A stretch of 64,000 nucleotides of DNA from Aequorivita sp. HC6-5. GTDB taxonomy: Bacteria > Bacteroidota > Bacteroidia > Flavobacteriales > Flavobacteriaceae. The notes beneath the pieces were generated by a model that saw nothing but the letters and a program-made list of their open reading frames with translations, did not search any database and was not told the origin of the DNA. Positions 9,420 to 19,635 of this stretch are shown one piece after another. Location of the stretch: contig CAJJCS010000001.1 in NCBI GenBank assembly GCA_905182755.1, forward strand, positions 138,945 through 202,944, given 5' to 3'. The position numbers and the translations under genes are program-made. Every line of letters begins with the position of its first letter. Position 1 is the first letter of the stretch.

Positions 9420-10976
9420 GTGGCTATAGACACTTCTAATAGTATAGACGAAACAAAAACTGGTAAAGATTTATACTCCTACCAAAAAGGGGCAATTGAT
9501 AAAATATTTACTGCATTTGATGATGCCCCCGAGGATTATCATTTGCTTTACCAATTACCAACTGGTGGAGGGAAAACAGTTATTTTTTCTGAGATTGTAA
9601 GGCAATACCTTAAAAACCACAACAAACGTGTCCTGATAATGACACACCGTATTGAACTATTAACTCAAACCTCCAAAATGCTCACAGAGTTTGGGGTTAT
9701 AAATAAAGTAGTTAATAGTACTGCAAACCTTGATGACCAAGACCAATATAGCTGTTTTGTTGCTATGGTGGAAACGCTCAACAATAGACTTCAAGACGAA
9801 AAATTTGATATCAGTAACATTGGGCTGGTAATTATAGATGAGGCGCATTACAACTCCTTTACAAAGTTATTTGGCTATTTTGATAAGTCTTTTATTCTAG
9901 GTGTGACTGCAACACCTTTGAGTTCAAACATCAAACTGCCTATGAATGACAACTACAATGAACTCATTGTAGGGGAAACCATTGAGGCTTTGATAGAAAA
10001 CGAGTTTTTATCTAGGGCAAACACCTATAGTTACAACGTAGGGCTAACTTCTCTAGAAATTGGCGCCAATGGTGATTACACGGTTAAATCTTCTGAAGAT
10101 TTATACACCACCAATGATATGCTTAGCAAGCTCATGCATGCCTATGAGGAGCATTCTAAGGGCAAAAAGACCTTGATATTTAACAACGGTATCAATACCT
10201 CTTTACACGTATATGACGCTTTTAATTATGCAGGATACCCTGTAAGACACCTAGATAATACGGCAACCAAAAAACAAAGACAAGAAATTCTAGAGTGGTT
10301 TCACGTAACACCAGATGCTATTTTAACATCTGTTAGTATTTTAACAACAGGTTTTGATGAGCCAACGGTAGAGTCTATTATTTTAAATAGAGCTACCAAG
10401 TCTTTGACCCTGTATTACCAAATGATTGGTCGTGGTTCTCGTATTTTGAAAAACAAATCCACCTTTGATGTTATAGATCTGGGTAATAATTTTCACCGTT
10501 TTGGACCTTGGGGTGCAGATTTGGATTGGCAACGTATCTTTAGATCACCAAACTACTACCTAGATAACCTCATGGATGATGAAGAGCTGGAAAGCTACTT
10601 TATTTATGAGATGCCAGAAGAGTTAAGGGCAGAGTTTTCTAAATCAGAGAACGTCACTTTTGATATTAAAAAAGCCTATACAGACTCTGTGAAGGGAGGA
10701 CACTCCTCTAAGGTTATATTAGAGCGTTCTATTGCCCAACATGCTTTAATATGCACTCAAAACAGCGAAGATGTGTATGACGCTTTAATCTTAGCAAAGA
10801 AATTGGGTGATGATATAGATTTTAGAATAGAGCGCTATTCAAAATGTATAAGTAAAAGCACGCACAATTTTATAAGTTGGCTTAAAAATGATTACCGTTT
10901 AAAACTTCGCAGTCACCTAAGAGAAAATTTTGATGACATCTATGAAGGCATCCATGGGCATCCCCCAGTAGAGTAA
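9420..10976 (+). CDS. DEAD/DEAH box (SF2) helicase, GTG start
   Basis: YQLPTGGGKTVIFSE, IIDEAHYNS, GVTATPL, MIGRGSR motifs. Confidence 0.9.
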   Translation: MAIDTSNSIDETKTGKDLYSYQKGAIDKIFTAFDDAPEDYHLLYQLPTGGGKTVIFSEIVRQYLKNHNKRVLIMTHRIELLTQTSKMLTEFGVINKVVNSTANLDDQDQYSCFVAMVETLNNRLQDEKFDISNIGLVIIDEAHYNSFTKLFGYFDKSFILGVTATPLSSNIKLPMNDNYNELIVGETIEALIENEFLSRANTYSYNVGLTSLEIGANGDYTVKSSEDLYTTNDMLSKLMHAYEEHSKGKKTLIFNNGINTSLHVYDAFNYAGYPVRHLDNTATKKQRQEILEWFHVTPDAILTSVSILTTGFDEPTVESIILNRATKSLTLYYQMIGRGSRILKNKSTFDVIDLGNNFHRFGPWGADLDWQRIFRSPNYYLDNLMDDEELESYFIYEMPEELRAEFSKSENVTFDIKKAYTDSVKGGHSSKVILERSIAQHALICTQNSEDVYDALILAKKLGDDIDFRIERYSKCISKSTHNFISWLKNDYRLKLRSHLRENFDDIYEGIHGHPPVE

Positions 10977-10984
10977 TAAAAACA

Positions 10985-11888
10985 TTACTCATCTTTTCTA
11001 GGATGGAATTTTTCAATAGTTTCTTGTAAAAAAGAAGTTTCTATGTGCGTGTAAATTTCTGTGGTGGTAATGCTTTGATGCCCTAACATTTGCTGTATTG
11101 CTCTTAAATCTGCGCCATTTTCTAGTAAATGGGTAGCAAAAGAGTGTCTAAATGTGTGTGGGCTTATTACTTTATCAATACCTGTCTTTTCTACCAATTG
11201 TTTTATAATTGTAAATATCATGGCTCTTGTGAGCTGGTTTCCTCTTCTATTTAAAAATAAGGTGTCTTGGGCCTTAGGTGCTATTTTTTGATGTACCCGA
11301 ACTTCTTTGCGGTATAATTCTATGTATTTTATGGTAGTGTCTCCAATAGGTACAAAACGTTGTTTATCTCCCTTACCTGTAATTTTTATAAAACCTTCTT
11401 TAAAGAATAAATCTGAAATTTTAAGTGAGGTTAATTCGCTTACTCTTAAGCCGCAGCCGTAGAGGGTTTCAAGTATTGCCCTGTTGCGTTCTCCTTGAGC
11501 ACCACTAAGGTCTATGGCTTTAATGAGTTGGTCTATTTCTTCTATAGCGAGGGTATCTGGAAGTTTCCTGCCAATTTTTGGGCTTTCAATAAGCTCTAAA
11601 GGATTTGTTTCTCTGTAGTTTTCGAAGATGAGATAATTAAAAAAACCTTTAAGACCAGAGATAATTCTACTTTGAGATCTTGGATTTACCTCTTTTGCTA
11701 TGGTGTAAATAAATTCTTGTATTACTTCTGGCTTAATTGCAATAGGAGTAGTGTGTATTTTAGAATCATCAAGCCATGTTATTAATTTTTTTATATCCAA
11801 GCCATAGTTGCTTATTGAGTTTTCTGAGAGTCCTCTTTCTATTCTCAAATAGCTTTGGATAGTCTTTTAATGCCTGTTGCCATTTCAT
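10985..11888 (-). CDS. xerD: Site-specific tyrosine recombinase XerD, N-terminus displaced by a frameshift near 11850
   Basis: RHSFATHLLENGADLRAIQQMLGHQSITTTEIYTH catalytic region. MKWQQALKDYPK at 11888 continues in another frame as SYLRIERGLSENSISNYGLDIKKL. Confidence 0.9.
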
Positions 11889-11998
11889 GGGGTTGGGTCT
11901 CTAAAGTTTTAAATTTAAAACAAATTAAAGATACGAATAACAAATGTGTTAACCCTAGTATAAGTATATTTGATATGTAACCATTAAAAATATATCAA

Positions 11999-12538
11999 TT
12001 GAAAAATTTAGCAATAATAGTAGCTGCTTTTTTTATAAGTACTACCGTATTTTCTCAGGAGTTAGACCTGGGAATTAAACTAGGATCTAATTTCGCATCC
12101 ATAAGTGATGCCCAACAAGGCTCGTCATCAAGAACTGGATTTCAGGCAGGTGCTTTTGCGGGTATTAAATTTAATGAAAAAACAGCAATACAATTGGAAG
12201 TTTTGTATTCTCAACAAGGCGCAGCATTTTGATGCTCAGATTTTGAATTAACCTATGTAAACCTTCCTTTGGTCTTTAAATATTATCTAGCTGGCGGTTT
12301 AAACCTTCAAGTTGGGCCTCAGTTTGGGATTTTAGTTGATGATAATGTTAAGGAGTTGTATACTGAAGTTGTTCAGGCGCAAAGCTCTGATGTCTCAGGA
12401 ATTATAGGACTAGGGTATGACCTTCCTTTTGGTCTGCGGGTTGAAGGGAGATATAATTTTGGCTTTACAGATGTCTTAAAAGACCTCAGTGGAAAAAATT
12501 CTGTGGTAACCCTGGCTGTAGGTTTTTCATTTTTATAA
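11999..12538 (+). CDS. Outer-membrane beta-barrel (porin-family) protein with an in-frame TGA at 12230-12232
   Basis: The two ORFs are in the same frame (offset 270 nt): LGIKLGSNFASISDAQQGSSSRTGFQAGAFAGIKF...AAF*CSDFELTYVNLPLVFKYYLAGGLNLQVGPQFGILVDD. Signal peptide; TTG or lost start. Confidence 0.75.
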
Positions 12539-12606
12539 GATTTTATTGCTTAACATTTAAAAAAATGCACGCCTTCGTATCCACTTTTTTATTGCTGTAA
12601 ATAGTG

Positions 12607-12614
12607 TATTTTTG
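12607..12614 (+). promoter_or_regulatory. Putative -7 box TATTTTTG
   Basis: TAnnTTTG match 25 nt upstream of the ATG at 12640. Confidence 0.4.
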
Positions 12615-12639
12615 TGGTATAATTATAAATAAAAAGAAC

Positions 12640-13176
12640 ATGAAAAATATACTTCTACTGCTTTGCTTTTTTGCAGGGTTTTCTATCATCCAGGCTCAAG
12701 AACAATACAATGATTCAAAGGGGTTTAGAGCAGGATTTGCGGCAGGGTACCTCTCTGAAATTGAATCTATTGGAGGTAGCGTGGATTTACTATATCAAAT
12801 CGATCAAAAGTGGAGTTTTGGAATCACTACTTTATTCACCGTAAATGAATTACCTAATAAAGAGCGTCTAAAGTGGTTTACCACAGATTTAAATGCTCGT
12901 TATAAGGTATACGATGAATTTTATATGCTAGCAGGAGGTCAATATTTGTATCAAACACTTATAGAGAAAACATATATTGGTGGTTTTGAATCTGGAGAAC
13001 AGGCAGTAAAAGACTCAAATTTTGGAGCTAATATTGGTGCAGGATATATCTATCATTTACTGAGTAACGCTAATGTATTTGCAGAAATAAAATACACGCT
13101 ATTGGCAGATGAGTCAGTACCCGTGCAAAGCTCAGGTTATATGCAGGCAAGAATTGGCATGGTCTTCGACCTATAG
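12640..13176 (+). CDS. Outer-membrane beta-barrel protein
   Basis: MKNILLLLCFFAGFSIIQAQ signal peptide; amphipathic beta-strand pattern; C-terminal YMQARIGMVFDL ends in an aromatic/hydrophobic strand. Confidence 0.65.
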   Translation: MKNILLLLCFFAGFSIIQAQEQYNDSKGFRAGFAAGYLSEIESIGGSVDLLYQIDQKWSFGITTLFTVNELPNKERLKWFTTDLNARYKVYDEFYMLAGGQYLYQTLIEKTYIGGFESGEQAVKDSNFGANIGAGYIYHLLSNANVFAEIKYTLLADESVPVQSSGYMQARIGMVFDL

Positions 13177-13195
13177 AAAAACCAAAGAAAGGTTT

Positions 13196-13229
13196 AAAAA
13201 CGAAAGAAGTCAATTTCTTTCGTTTTTTT
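13196..13229 (+). terminator. Rho-independent terminator-like hairpin
   Basis: aaaaacgaaagaa-gtcaat-ttctttcgttttt plus T-run just after the beta-barrel gene. Confidence 0.8.
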
Positions 13230-13235
13230 ATTTTC

Positions 13236-13243
13236 TATATTTG
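13236..13243 (+). promoter_or_regulatory. Putative -7 box TATATTTG of aroQ
   Basis: TAnnTTTG match 4 nt upstream of the aroQ ATG. Confidence 0.45.
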
Positions 13244-13247
13244 AAAC

Positions 13248-13667
13248 ATGAAACTCAAGATAATTAATGGTCCAAATTTAAACTTGCTAGGAACCCGTGA
13301 AACGGCTATTTACGGTACTGCTTCTTTTGAGTCTTTTTTTTTAGTCTTGCTAAAGAAATATCCTAAGATAGAATTGTCTTATTTTCAATCTAATATTGAA
13401 GGAGAACTCATCGATAGCCTCCAAGAGGCAGGTTTTGAGTATGATGGTATTATATTAAATGCGGGAGCTTATTCCCATACATCTATTGGTATTGGAGATA
13501 CTGTAAAGGCTATTGATAGCCCAGTGGTAGAGGTGCATATCTCTAACACATTTTCTCGAGAAGAGTATCGGCACAAATCTTATATATCTGCGGGAGCTAA
13601 AGGAGTAATACTAGGGTTTGGTCTTGAAAGTTATACATTAGCCATAGAGAGTTTCTTGTCTATATAG
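13248..13667 (+). CDS. aroQ: 3-dehydroquinate dehydratase, type II
   Basis: MKLKIINGPNLNLLGTRETAIYG, FQSNIEGELID, NAGAYSHTSIGI, EVHISNTFSREEYRHKSYIS. Confidence 0.96.
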   Translation: MKLKIINGPNLNLLGTRETAIYGTASFESFFLVLLKKYPKIELSYFQSNIEGELIDSLQEAGFEYDGIILNAGAYSHTSIGIGDTVKAIDSPVVEVHISNTFSREEYRHKSYISAGAKGVILGFGLESYTLAIESFLSI

Positions 13668-13801
13668 TTACACTGCTAACGGCCTTACTTTCTTATATAC
13701 TTTACCAACATCATAGTTTTATAAAAGCCAATCTTTTTGTTTATCGCCTTTGCTATAGTAGCATAAAAAGAGCCTATATTAAACCTTAAAATAGCCAGTT
13801 A

Positions 13802-14479
13802 ATGACAACAAGCGTATCACCATCATCACTAATTTTTTTACAAAAACTTCGAGAAAACAATCATAAAGATTGGATGCAAGACCATAAAAAAGAATACCTA
13901 GCAAGTGAGGTTTCTTTAAAAGAGCTTTACAAGGAGATATTAATGGGGCTCGGGGTTACTGATGAAATTGAAAAACAGAAAATTTTCAGAATCAATAGAG
14001 ATGTAAGATTTAGCAATAATAAAACACCTTATAATTCTCACAGAAGTGTGAGTTGGAGTAGAGCAGGAGCTTCAAGGCGTGGCAGCTATTATTTAAGGAT
14101 AGAGCCAGGCAAATGCGCTATAGGAGGTGGTTTTTTTGGCCCTGAGCCGCAAGATTTATTACGCATAAGGAAAGAATTTGAGATGGATAGCGAGCCCATT
14201 AGGGCTATTTTAGATCAAAAGGAATTCAAGAAATTTTATAAAAACTTCAATCAAGAGTATAAGGTTAAAACAGCTCCAAAAGGTTTTGACACCCTTGATC
14301 CTAATATAGATTTAATACGACTAAAAAGTTTTTTTGTAGTGCATGAATTTACAGACGCTCAGGTGCAATCACCAAACTTTGCTGCTACCGTATTGAAAGC
14401 CTTTGAACTGTTAAGACCTTATTTTGATTATATGAGTGATGTACTCACCACAGATCTCAATGGAGCATCAACACTTTAA
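13802..14479 (+). CDS. DUF2461 domain-containing protein
   Basis: FLQKLRENNHKDWMQDHKKEY...IFRINRDVRFSNNKTPYNSH...SYYLRIEPGKCAIGGGFFGPEPQDL matches the DUF2461/TIGR02453 pattern. Confidence 0.85.
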   Translation: MTTSVSPSSLIFLQKLRENNHKDWMQDHKKEYLASEVSLKELYKEILMGLGVTDEIEKQKIFRINRDVRFSNNKTPYNSHRSVSWSRAGASRRGSYYLRIEPGKCAIGGGFFGPEPQDLLRIRKEFEMDSEPIRAILDQKEFKKFYKNFNQEYKVKTAPKGFDTLDPNIDLIRLKSFFVVHEFTDAQVQSPNFAATVLKAFELLRPYFDYMSDVLTTDLNGASTL

Positions 14480-14491
14480 AATAAAATATAT

Positions 14492-14893
14492 TTAGTTTGA
14501 AATTTCAAACCGCATAATATTGCTTTTTAAACGCTCTTTGGTAAGGTTAATTATACGTTTGTTAAAAGCAGATGTATCGGCGGTATAGCGCTGGTATTCT
14601 TCTGTTGTAAATTGGCCAATAAACATACCTTTTAATGAATTGCTGAACTTAATATCTTTGTTCAAAGCATTGTCAATGTATTGAAGTCTTTTTTCAATAG
14701 TTAGGTTGTAATATACATTTTTGTGCTTTGTTATATAATTTTTAAAGACCAATACCAAAAGATCATTTTGAAGCTTGGCTATAGGACGAAGGGTGTCGTT
14801 TTGAAAATATTCTTCTTTACTCATTCCCTGAGTAATTATAGCATTGGGAATTTTAGGTCTATTAGCTAGTAATTGGGTATCACGTGTATCCAT
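14492..14893 (-). CDS. Conserved hypothetical protein (flavobacterial family sometimes labelled glyoxalase)
   Basis: 133-aa intact ORF (GMSKEEYFQNDTLRPIAKLQNDLLVLVFKNYI...); no known catalytic motif seen. Confidence 0.55.
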   Translation of the reverse strand: MDTRDTQLLANRPKIPNAIITQGMSKEEYFQNDTLRPIAKLQNDLLVLVFKNYITKHKNVYYNLTIEKRLQYIDNALNKDIKFSNSLKGMFIGQFTTEEYQRYTADTSAFNKRIINLTKERLKSNIMRFEISN

Positions 14894-15004
14894 AACAATT
14901 CATCTTTTTATAAAGATAGGTGTTGTGAGGGTTCTTTTTTATAATCTCAGCTCAAGTTATAAACATGCCTCTAAAAATTTCTTTGTTGTTGAGAAATATA
15001 AAAT

Positions 15005-15039
15005 AAAAACCCCATAAGCGCTCGCTCATGGGGTTTTTT
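15005..15039 (-). terminator. Hairpin terminator between convergent or codirectional units
   Basis: aaaaccccataagc gctc? gctcatggggtttt stem with A/T runs on both sides, directly 3' of the minus-strand 15058-18162 gene. Confidence 0.75.
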
Positions 15040-15057
15040 CATTTCGAAATGTAAGTA

Positions 15058-18000
15058 TTAGTCCTTAGCTAAAAATACCTCTTTGGTTTTTATAACAGGT
15101 AGTTCCAAATCATTTTTTTCAAGAGCTTTATAAAAAGTACTTACCTGTTTATCCATGATTTTTTGAAAGCGAACTTTCTCTGTAGTAAATTCCTCACTGA
15201 TTAAATCAAAGTTGTTTTTTAAAGAACCTCCAACACGATCATAACTAGTTGCAATGTTACTGTATAATTCTCCCATACGCTCACGTAATTCTGGTTCTGC
15301 GCTGGCTACATAATTATCTCCAGTTGTAACAACCAAATCTGTTCTAAGGGCCTCTAAGGCATCCCAAGTTTTTTGTGCTTGTTTGCTCTTTTTTGCTCCA
15401 GATGCTATTACTTGTTTGGCTTTAGATTGTATTTGATTTATCTCATATACAAGGTAGGCTAAGTCTTCAACCATAGCAAACATAGTCTGGGTTAGGGCTT
15501 CTTGTTCTTTACGCTCTGTAAGGGTTGTTAAAGAATTACTATCATATTTAGTCTCTATGATATGCTCATAGGTTTGTTTCCCTTTTTTAAGCACTACTTT
15601 GTATTGTCCCTGTGGTACACGAGGGGAGGTAAACCCTCCAAAAGAGAGCGTTTTTGCAGCTGCCATTTTTGGGTTATTTGTATTAAATCCCCAGTTAACA
15701 ATATTAATACCCTTAGATTTTCCTGGACTAAGAGAAATAATTTTATTTCCTTTCATGTCTTGAATCTCTAGGGTCATTTTCCCGAAAGTATGTCGCTTCT
15801 TTAAATAGTAGATAATACGAGCAGCGGTAGATTTGTTTTGCCCTACAAACTGTGTTTCTGCACCAAAAGAACCTGCAAAACCACTCTCTTCTAACATTGT
15901 AAAAGGTTGTGTTTTAAAGAAATGTGTCTTTTTTGCTAATACTTCTTGGCTCAATTCTCTTAAGGGGCTTATATCATCAATTATAATTACGCCTCTACCG
16001 TGGGTTCCCATGACAATGTCATTGGTTCTTTTTTGCATATCAATAAAGTGTACTGCAACAGGTGGCATGTTATTGGTGAATTGAGACCATCCTTTTCCGC
16101 CATTAATGGTAACGTAAAGACCCATTTCTGTTCCTAAAAACAATAAGTCTTCATTTACGTAGTCTTCCTGAATATTTCTAACAAAAGCATTTTCTTGAAT
16201 GTCTTTTGATATGATACTGCTCCACGTTTTACCGTAATCTGTGGTTTTCATGGCATATGGTTTCATGTCTCCCATAGTATGTCCGTCAAAAACGGCATAA
16301 GCAGTTGCTTTTGAATGTACACTAGCCTCTATATGATATACCCATGTATTTGCTGGGATACCTGTTAGATTGGCGGTAACATTACTCCAAGACTTACCTG
16401 CGTCTGTGGTTACTTGAACATTTCCGTCATCGGTACCAATCCATAGTACATTTTGATCAAGGGGTGACTCTGCAATGGTAAAAATAGTAGTATGGTTTTC
16501 AGCACCACTATTATCTACAGAAAGTCCTCCAGATTTTGATTGATCTTGTTTTGTCTTGTCATTGGTGGTAAGATCTGGAGAAATAATGTTCCAGGTATCT
16601 CCCATATCTTCACTTACATGTAAAAATTGGCTTGCCATGTAAAATCTATCTGGTTGGTGCTGGCTCACTGCCATTGGTGCATTCCAATTAAATCGTAGTT
16701 CTGGGTCACCCTTTTTAGGTAGTGGTTGTACGGTCTTGGTGCGGTTACGATCAATATCATAGCGCCATACATTTTCTGCACCTTGCATTTCAGAATATAC
16801 AATGTTTTTTGTAGGATGTTTTAATACTCTAAAACCATCACCATAACCAACACTATTCCAGTCTCGTGCATTTACACCTCCTGGAGAAGAAGAAGGGCCG
16901 TACCAAGAACCATTGTCTTGAAGGCCTCCATATACGTTATAGGGCTCCTTATCATCTACACTAATGTGGTAAAACTGTGATAGGGGTAAGTTTTCTACAA
17001 TTTCGAAGGTAGTTCCTCCGTTCCAAGAGCGGTACACACCACCATCTGTTCCAGAGAATATTACATCACTATCATTAACATGAAAGGCAAAGTCATGAAT
17101 ATCACTATGCATGTTTCCTAAACTTTTAAACGTTTTTCCACCATCACGGCTTAAAGAACCATTTAGTCCTCCCTTTAATACAACCTCTGGATTTTTTGGA
17201 TCTATTACAATTCTAGAGAAATAAAATGGTCTCACTACTAGTCCAAAATCATTATTTAAGTGCTCCCAAGAGCCTCCTGCATTGGTAGATTTCCATAAAC
17301 CGTTTTTACTTTTTTCTTCTGTTTCTAAAACAGCATATAAAATACTAGCATCACTAGGAGCAACCGCAATTGCGATTCTTCCTAGTTTACCCTCAGGAAA
17401 ACCACTGTGTATTTTATCCCAAGAGGCTCCTGCGTTTGTAGATTTGTAGAGAGCACTGTTCATTCCTCCAGAGTTAAAACCCCACCCAGAGCGTCTAAAC
17501 TGCCACATAGAAGCATACAGTATATTTGGATTTGTTGGGTCCATGATTACATCACTTACTCCGGTTGAAGGACCAATGTATAATATCTTACTCCAAGAGG
17601 CGCCTCCGTCTGTTGTTTTGTATACACCTCTATCTTGGCTGTCTCCCCAAAGAGCTCCTAAAACACCTACATAGATTTCTTGATTGTTTTCTGGGTTAAT
17701 AACAACAGAGGTGATTCTTTCACTGTTTTCAAAACCAGGTACTTCTTTAAAATTCGCACCACCATCTGTAGATCTAAACAAACCATCTCCAATAGAGACA
17801 GAGTTTCGTGTCCAGGTCTCTCCTGTACCTACCCAGATGTTTTGATCTGGATTTGTAGGGTCAAGAGTTACCACACCAATAGATTGCACGTGCTTATCAA
17901 AAATAGGGGCGAAGGTAGCGCCACCATCATTAGATTTCCAAACACCACCACCAGCAGTTCCTGCATATAAAATACGAGGGTTTGTTGGGTGGCTTTCTAG

Positions 18001-18162
18001 ATCGTTGATACGGCCACTCATAAGGGCTGGTCCTATTTGGCGCGCACGCATGTCACCAAATAATTCTTTCCCTTTTAAAGAGATTTCTTCCTGGGCATTT
18101 CCAGGCAATGAAAAAATAAGGGTTACTAACAAAGAAAGCAGTATTCTTTTCATAAGATACAT
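15058..18162 (-). CDS. Secreted WD40/YVTN/BNR-repeat (VPS10/sortilin-like) protein
   Basis: Signal peptide; repeated WKSNDGGATFAPIF, YKTTDGGASWSKI, SxDxGxTW Asp-box units; 1034 aa. Confidence 0.88.
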   Translation of the reverse strand: MYLMKRILLSLLVTLIFSLPGNAQEEISLKGKELFGDMRARQIGPALMSGRINDLESHPTNPRILYAGTAGGGVWKSNDGGATFAPIFDKHVQSIGVVTLDPTNPDQNIWVGTGETWTRNSVSIGDGLFRSTDGGANFKEVPGFENSERITSVVINPENNQEIYVGVLGALWGDSQDRGVYKTTDGGASWSKILYIGPSTGVSDVIMDPTNPNILYASMWQFRRSGWGFNSGGMNSALYKSTNAGASWDKIHSGFPEGKLGRIAIAVAPSDASILYAVLETEEKSKNGLWKSTNAGGSWEHLNNDFGLVVRPFYFSRIVIDPKNPEVVLKGGLNGSLSRDGGKTFKSLGNMHSDIHDFAFHVNDSDVIFSGTDGGVYRSWNGGTTFEIVENLPLSQFYHISVDDKEPYNVYGGLQDNGSWYGPSSSPGGVNARDWNSVGYGDGFRVLKHPTKNIVYSEMQGAENVWRYDIDRNRTKTVQPLPKKGDPELRFNWNAPMAVSQHQPDRFYMASQFLHVSEDMGDTWNIISPDLTTNDKTKQDQSKSGGLSVDNSGAENHTTIFTIAESPLDQNVLWIGTDDGNVQVTTDAGKSWSNVTANLTGIPANTWVYHIEASVHSKATAYAVFDGHTMGDMKPYAMKTTDYGKTWSSIISKDIQENAFVRNIQEDYVNEDLLFLGTEMGLYVTINGGKGWSQFTNNMPPVAVHFIDMQKRTNDIVMGTHGRGVIIIDDISPLRELSQEVLAKKTHFFKTQPFTMLEESGFAGSFGAETQFVGQNKSTAARIIYYLKKRHTFGKMTLEIQDMKGNKIISLSPGKSKGINIVNWGFNTNNPKMAAAKTLSFGGFTSPRVPQGQYKVVLKKGKQTYEHIIETKYDSNSLTTLTERKEQEALTQTMFAMVEDLAYLVYEINQIQSKAKQVIASGAKKSKQAQKTWDALEALRTDLVVTTGDNYVASAEPELRERMGELYSNIATSYDRVGGSLKNNFDLISEEFTTEKVRFQKIMDKQVSTFYKALEKNDLELPVIKTKEVFLAKD

Positions 18163-18192
18163 ATTAGGATTGTTGGTTAATTTATTGTGTGA

Positions 18193-18226
18193 AGTAAAAA
18201 AAAATCCTCACGTCTTGAGAGGATTT
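18193..18226 (-). terminator. Hairpin terminator
   Basis: aaaatcctc ... gaggatttt stem flanked by A- and T-runs, between the 18247-18984 gene (3' end) and the 18162 start. Confidence 0.65.
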
Positions 18227-18246
18227 TTTATTTGTTTGGTTTTGTA

Positions 18247-18984
18247 TTATTTTTCTTCAGGGAACGCAAAAAATGCTTTATCTACATCAGGGTTAAGCAC
18301 TATCTCTTTCACATTAATAGGTTGTCCACCCTGATCTATTGAAAAAGGAAAATATAATCCTTCTGACTCCTGGTAATCGCTAAATCCTGAGGTAGACATT
18401 TGTCCTTTTGCAGGTCCAGAATTCATTGTTGTTTCTACAATAATTGGAACATAGTTTTCTGTTTCAAAGTAATAGAAAGAAACCGTTGGCTCTTCTTTAC
18501 CATCTACCATAACAGGCTTTTGTGTTAGTTTTATTTTAAAGGTTTCTGTTCCCTCTTTAGTTTCTTTACCAAGGTACTCAACAGTGTACCCCTTTTCTTT
18601 GTAATTTAAAAAAGGAGAAGGGAAGTCTTGGTTATTTGTCTTCATCATCTCTGTGGTTTCTGTATCACTTTTTTCAGGAAGCATCGTCATAAAATTAGTA
18701 GTCCACATGGTCTCTCCATCAAATGACATCATGGTCATCTCTTGCCCTTGCATATTTATTTTGACGAGTTGTTTACCGTCTTTTGTACTGTATATTTCAA
18801 TAGGGATTTCCATGCCTTGAGCATTTATCGCACCGAGCATTTTAGTTCCTTCAAGTGCATTCCAGGCAGCTTCTCCACCAGTATTTTCAAAGTAATTACT
18901 TAGGATTTCATCAGCAGTTTGTGCTGTCATTGGTGCTACTGCTAGTAACGTTAGTGCAACAAATAAATTTTTTAATGTTTTCAT
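18247..18984 (-). CDS. Outer-membrane lipoprotein-sorting-protein-like (LolA-fold) secreted protein
   Basis: Signal peptide MKTLKNLFVALTLLAVAPMTAQTADEIL; NYFENTGGEAAWNALEGTKMLGAI...GETMWTTNFMT...PFLNYKEKGYTVEYLGKE pattern. Confidence 0.7.
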   Translation of the reverse strand: MKTLKNLFVALTLLAVAPMTAQTADEILSNYFENTGGEAAWNALEGTKMLGAINAQGMEIPIEIYSTKDGKQLVKINMQGQEMTMMSFDGETMWTTNFMTMLPEKSDTETTEMMKTNNQDFPSPFLNYKEKGYTVEYLGKETKEGTETFKIKLTQKPVMVDGKEEPTVSFYYFETENYVPIIVETTMNSGPAKGQMSTSGFSDYQESEGLYFPFSIDQGGQPINVKEIVLNPDVDKAFFAFPEEK

Positions 18985-19242
18985 AAAAGTATAATATATT
19001 ATTAATGGTGATTTAAAAGTAAGACGTTTTAATTTTAAAAAAGTTACACGCTTTTCATTTTTTTTAGTTTATAAAAATGGGCGCTCTTACATATTCTTTC
19101 AAAAATAGAAAATTGTACTCATTAATTTTAATAATATGGGTGGTTTTTTAAAAGATGGCACCACCGGTTATCACTAATTTAATGAGTCATTGTTACTTTA
19201 AAATTTATTTAAAAAGTATCTTTATACTTAAATTTCACACCT

Positions 19243-19629
19243 ATGAATTTTCATACTAGAAAATGGATAAAACCAGAAGATTTAAATCCAAATGGAACCT
19301 TATTTGGAGGTAGACTCCTGCAATGGATTGATGAGGAAGCTGCCTTATATGCAATTATACAGCTAGAAAACCCCAAGACGGTTACTAAGTATATGAGTGA
19401 AATTAATTTCAAAAGCTCCTCGGTTAAAGGAGATATTATAGAAATTGGTATTAGGGCTATTAAATTTGGAGCCACCTCAATAACCCTTTGTTGTGAGGTT
19501 AGAAATGTCATGACTCGTGAAGTAATTATAACCATAGACACCATTGTAATGGTTAGTCTAGACCAGGATGGAAAACCAAAGCCTCATGGAAAATCTAAGA
19601 TTGAATACGTAAAAAATAGGTTAAAGTAG
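19243..19629 (+). CDS. Acyl-CoA thioesterase (hotdog fold, YciA-like)
   Basis: PNGTLFGGRLLQWIDEEAALYAI ... INFKSSSVKGDIIEIGIRAIKFGATSITLCCEV. Confidence 0.88.
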   Translation: MNFHTRKWIKPEDLNPNGTLFGGRLLQWIDEEAALYAIIQLENPKTVTKYMSEINFKSSSVKGDIIEIGIRAIKFGATSITLCCEVRNVMTREVIITIDTIVMVSLDQDGKPKPHGKSKIEYVKNRLK

Positions 19630-19635
19630 GCCAGC

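Noticed and set aside
9420-10976. DEAD/DEAH helicase as part of a phage-defence system
   Set aside because: Stand-alone gene next to yebC and xerD with no nuclease, methylase or sensor partner; resembles a core flavobacterial helicase.
10985-11888. Tyrosine recombinase as an integrase of a mobile element
   Set aside because: It is core XerD by sequence and by its neighbour aroQ; no att-like repeats or cargo genes nearby.
12230-12232. Selenocysteine readthrough of TGA in the beta-barrel gene
   Set aside because: No SECIS-like structure evident, the position is not catalytic, and local sequence suggests compensating indels.
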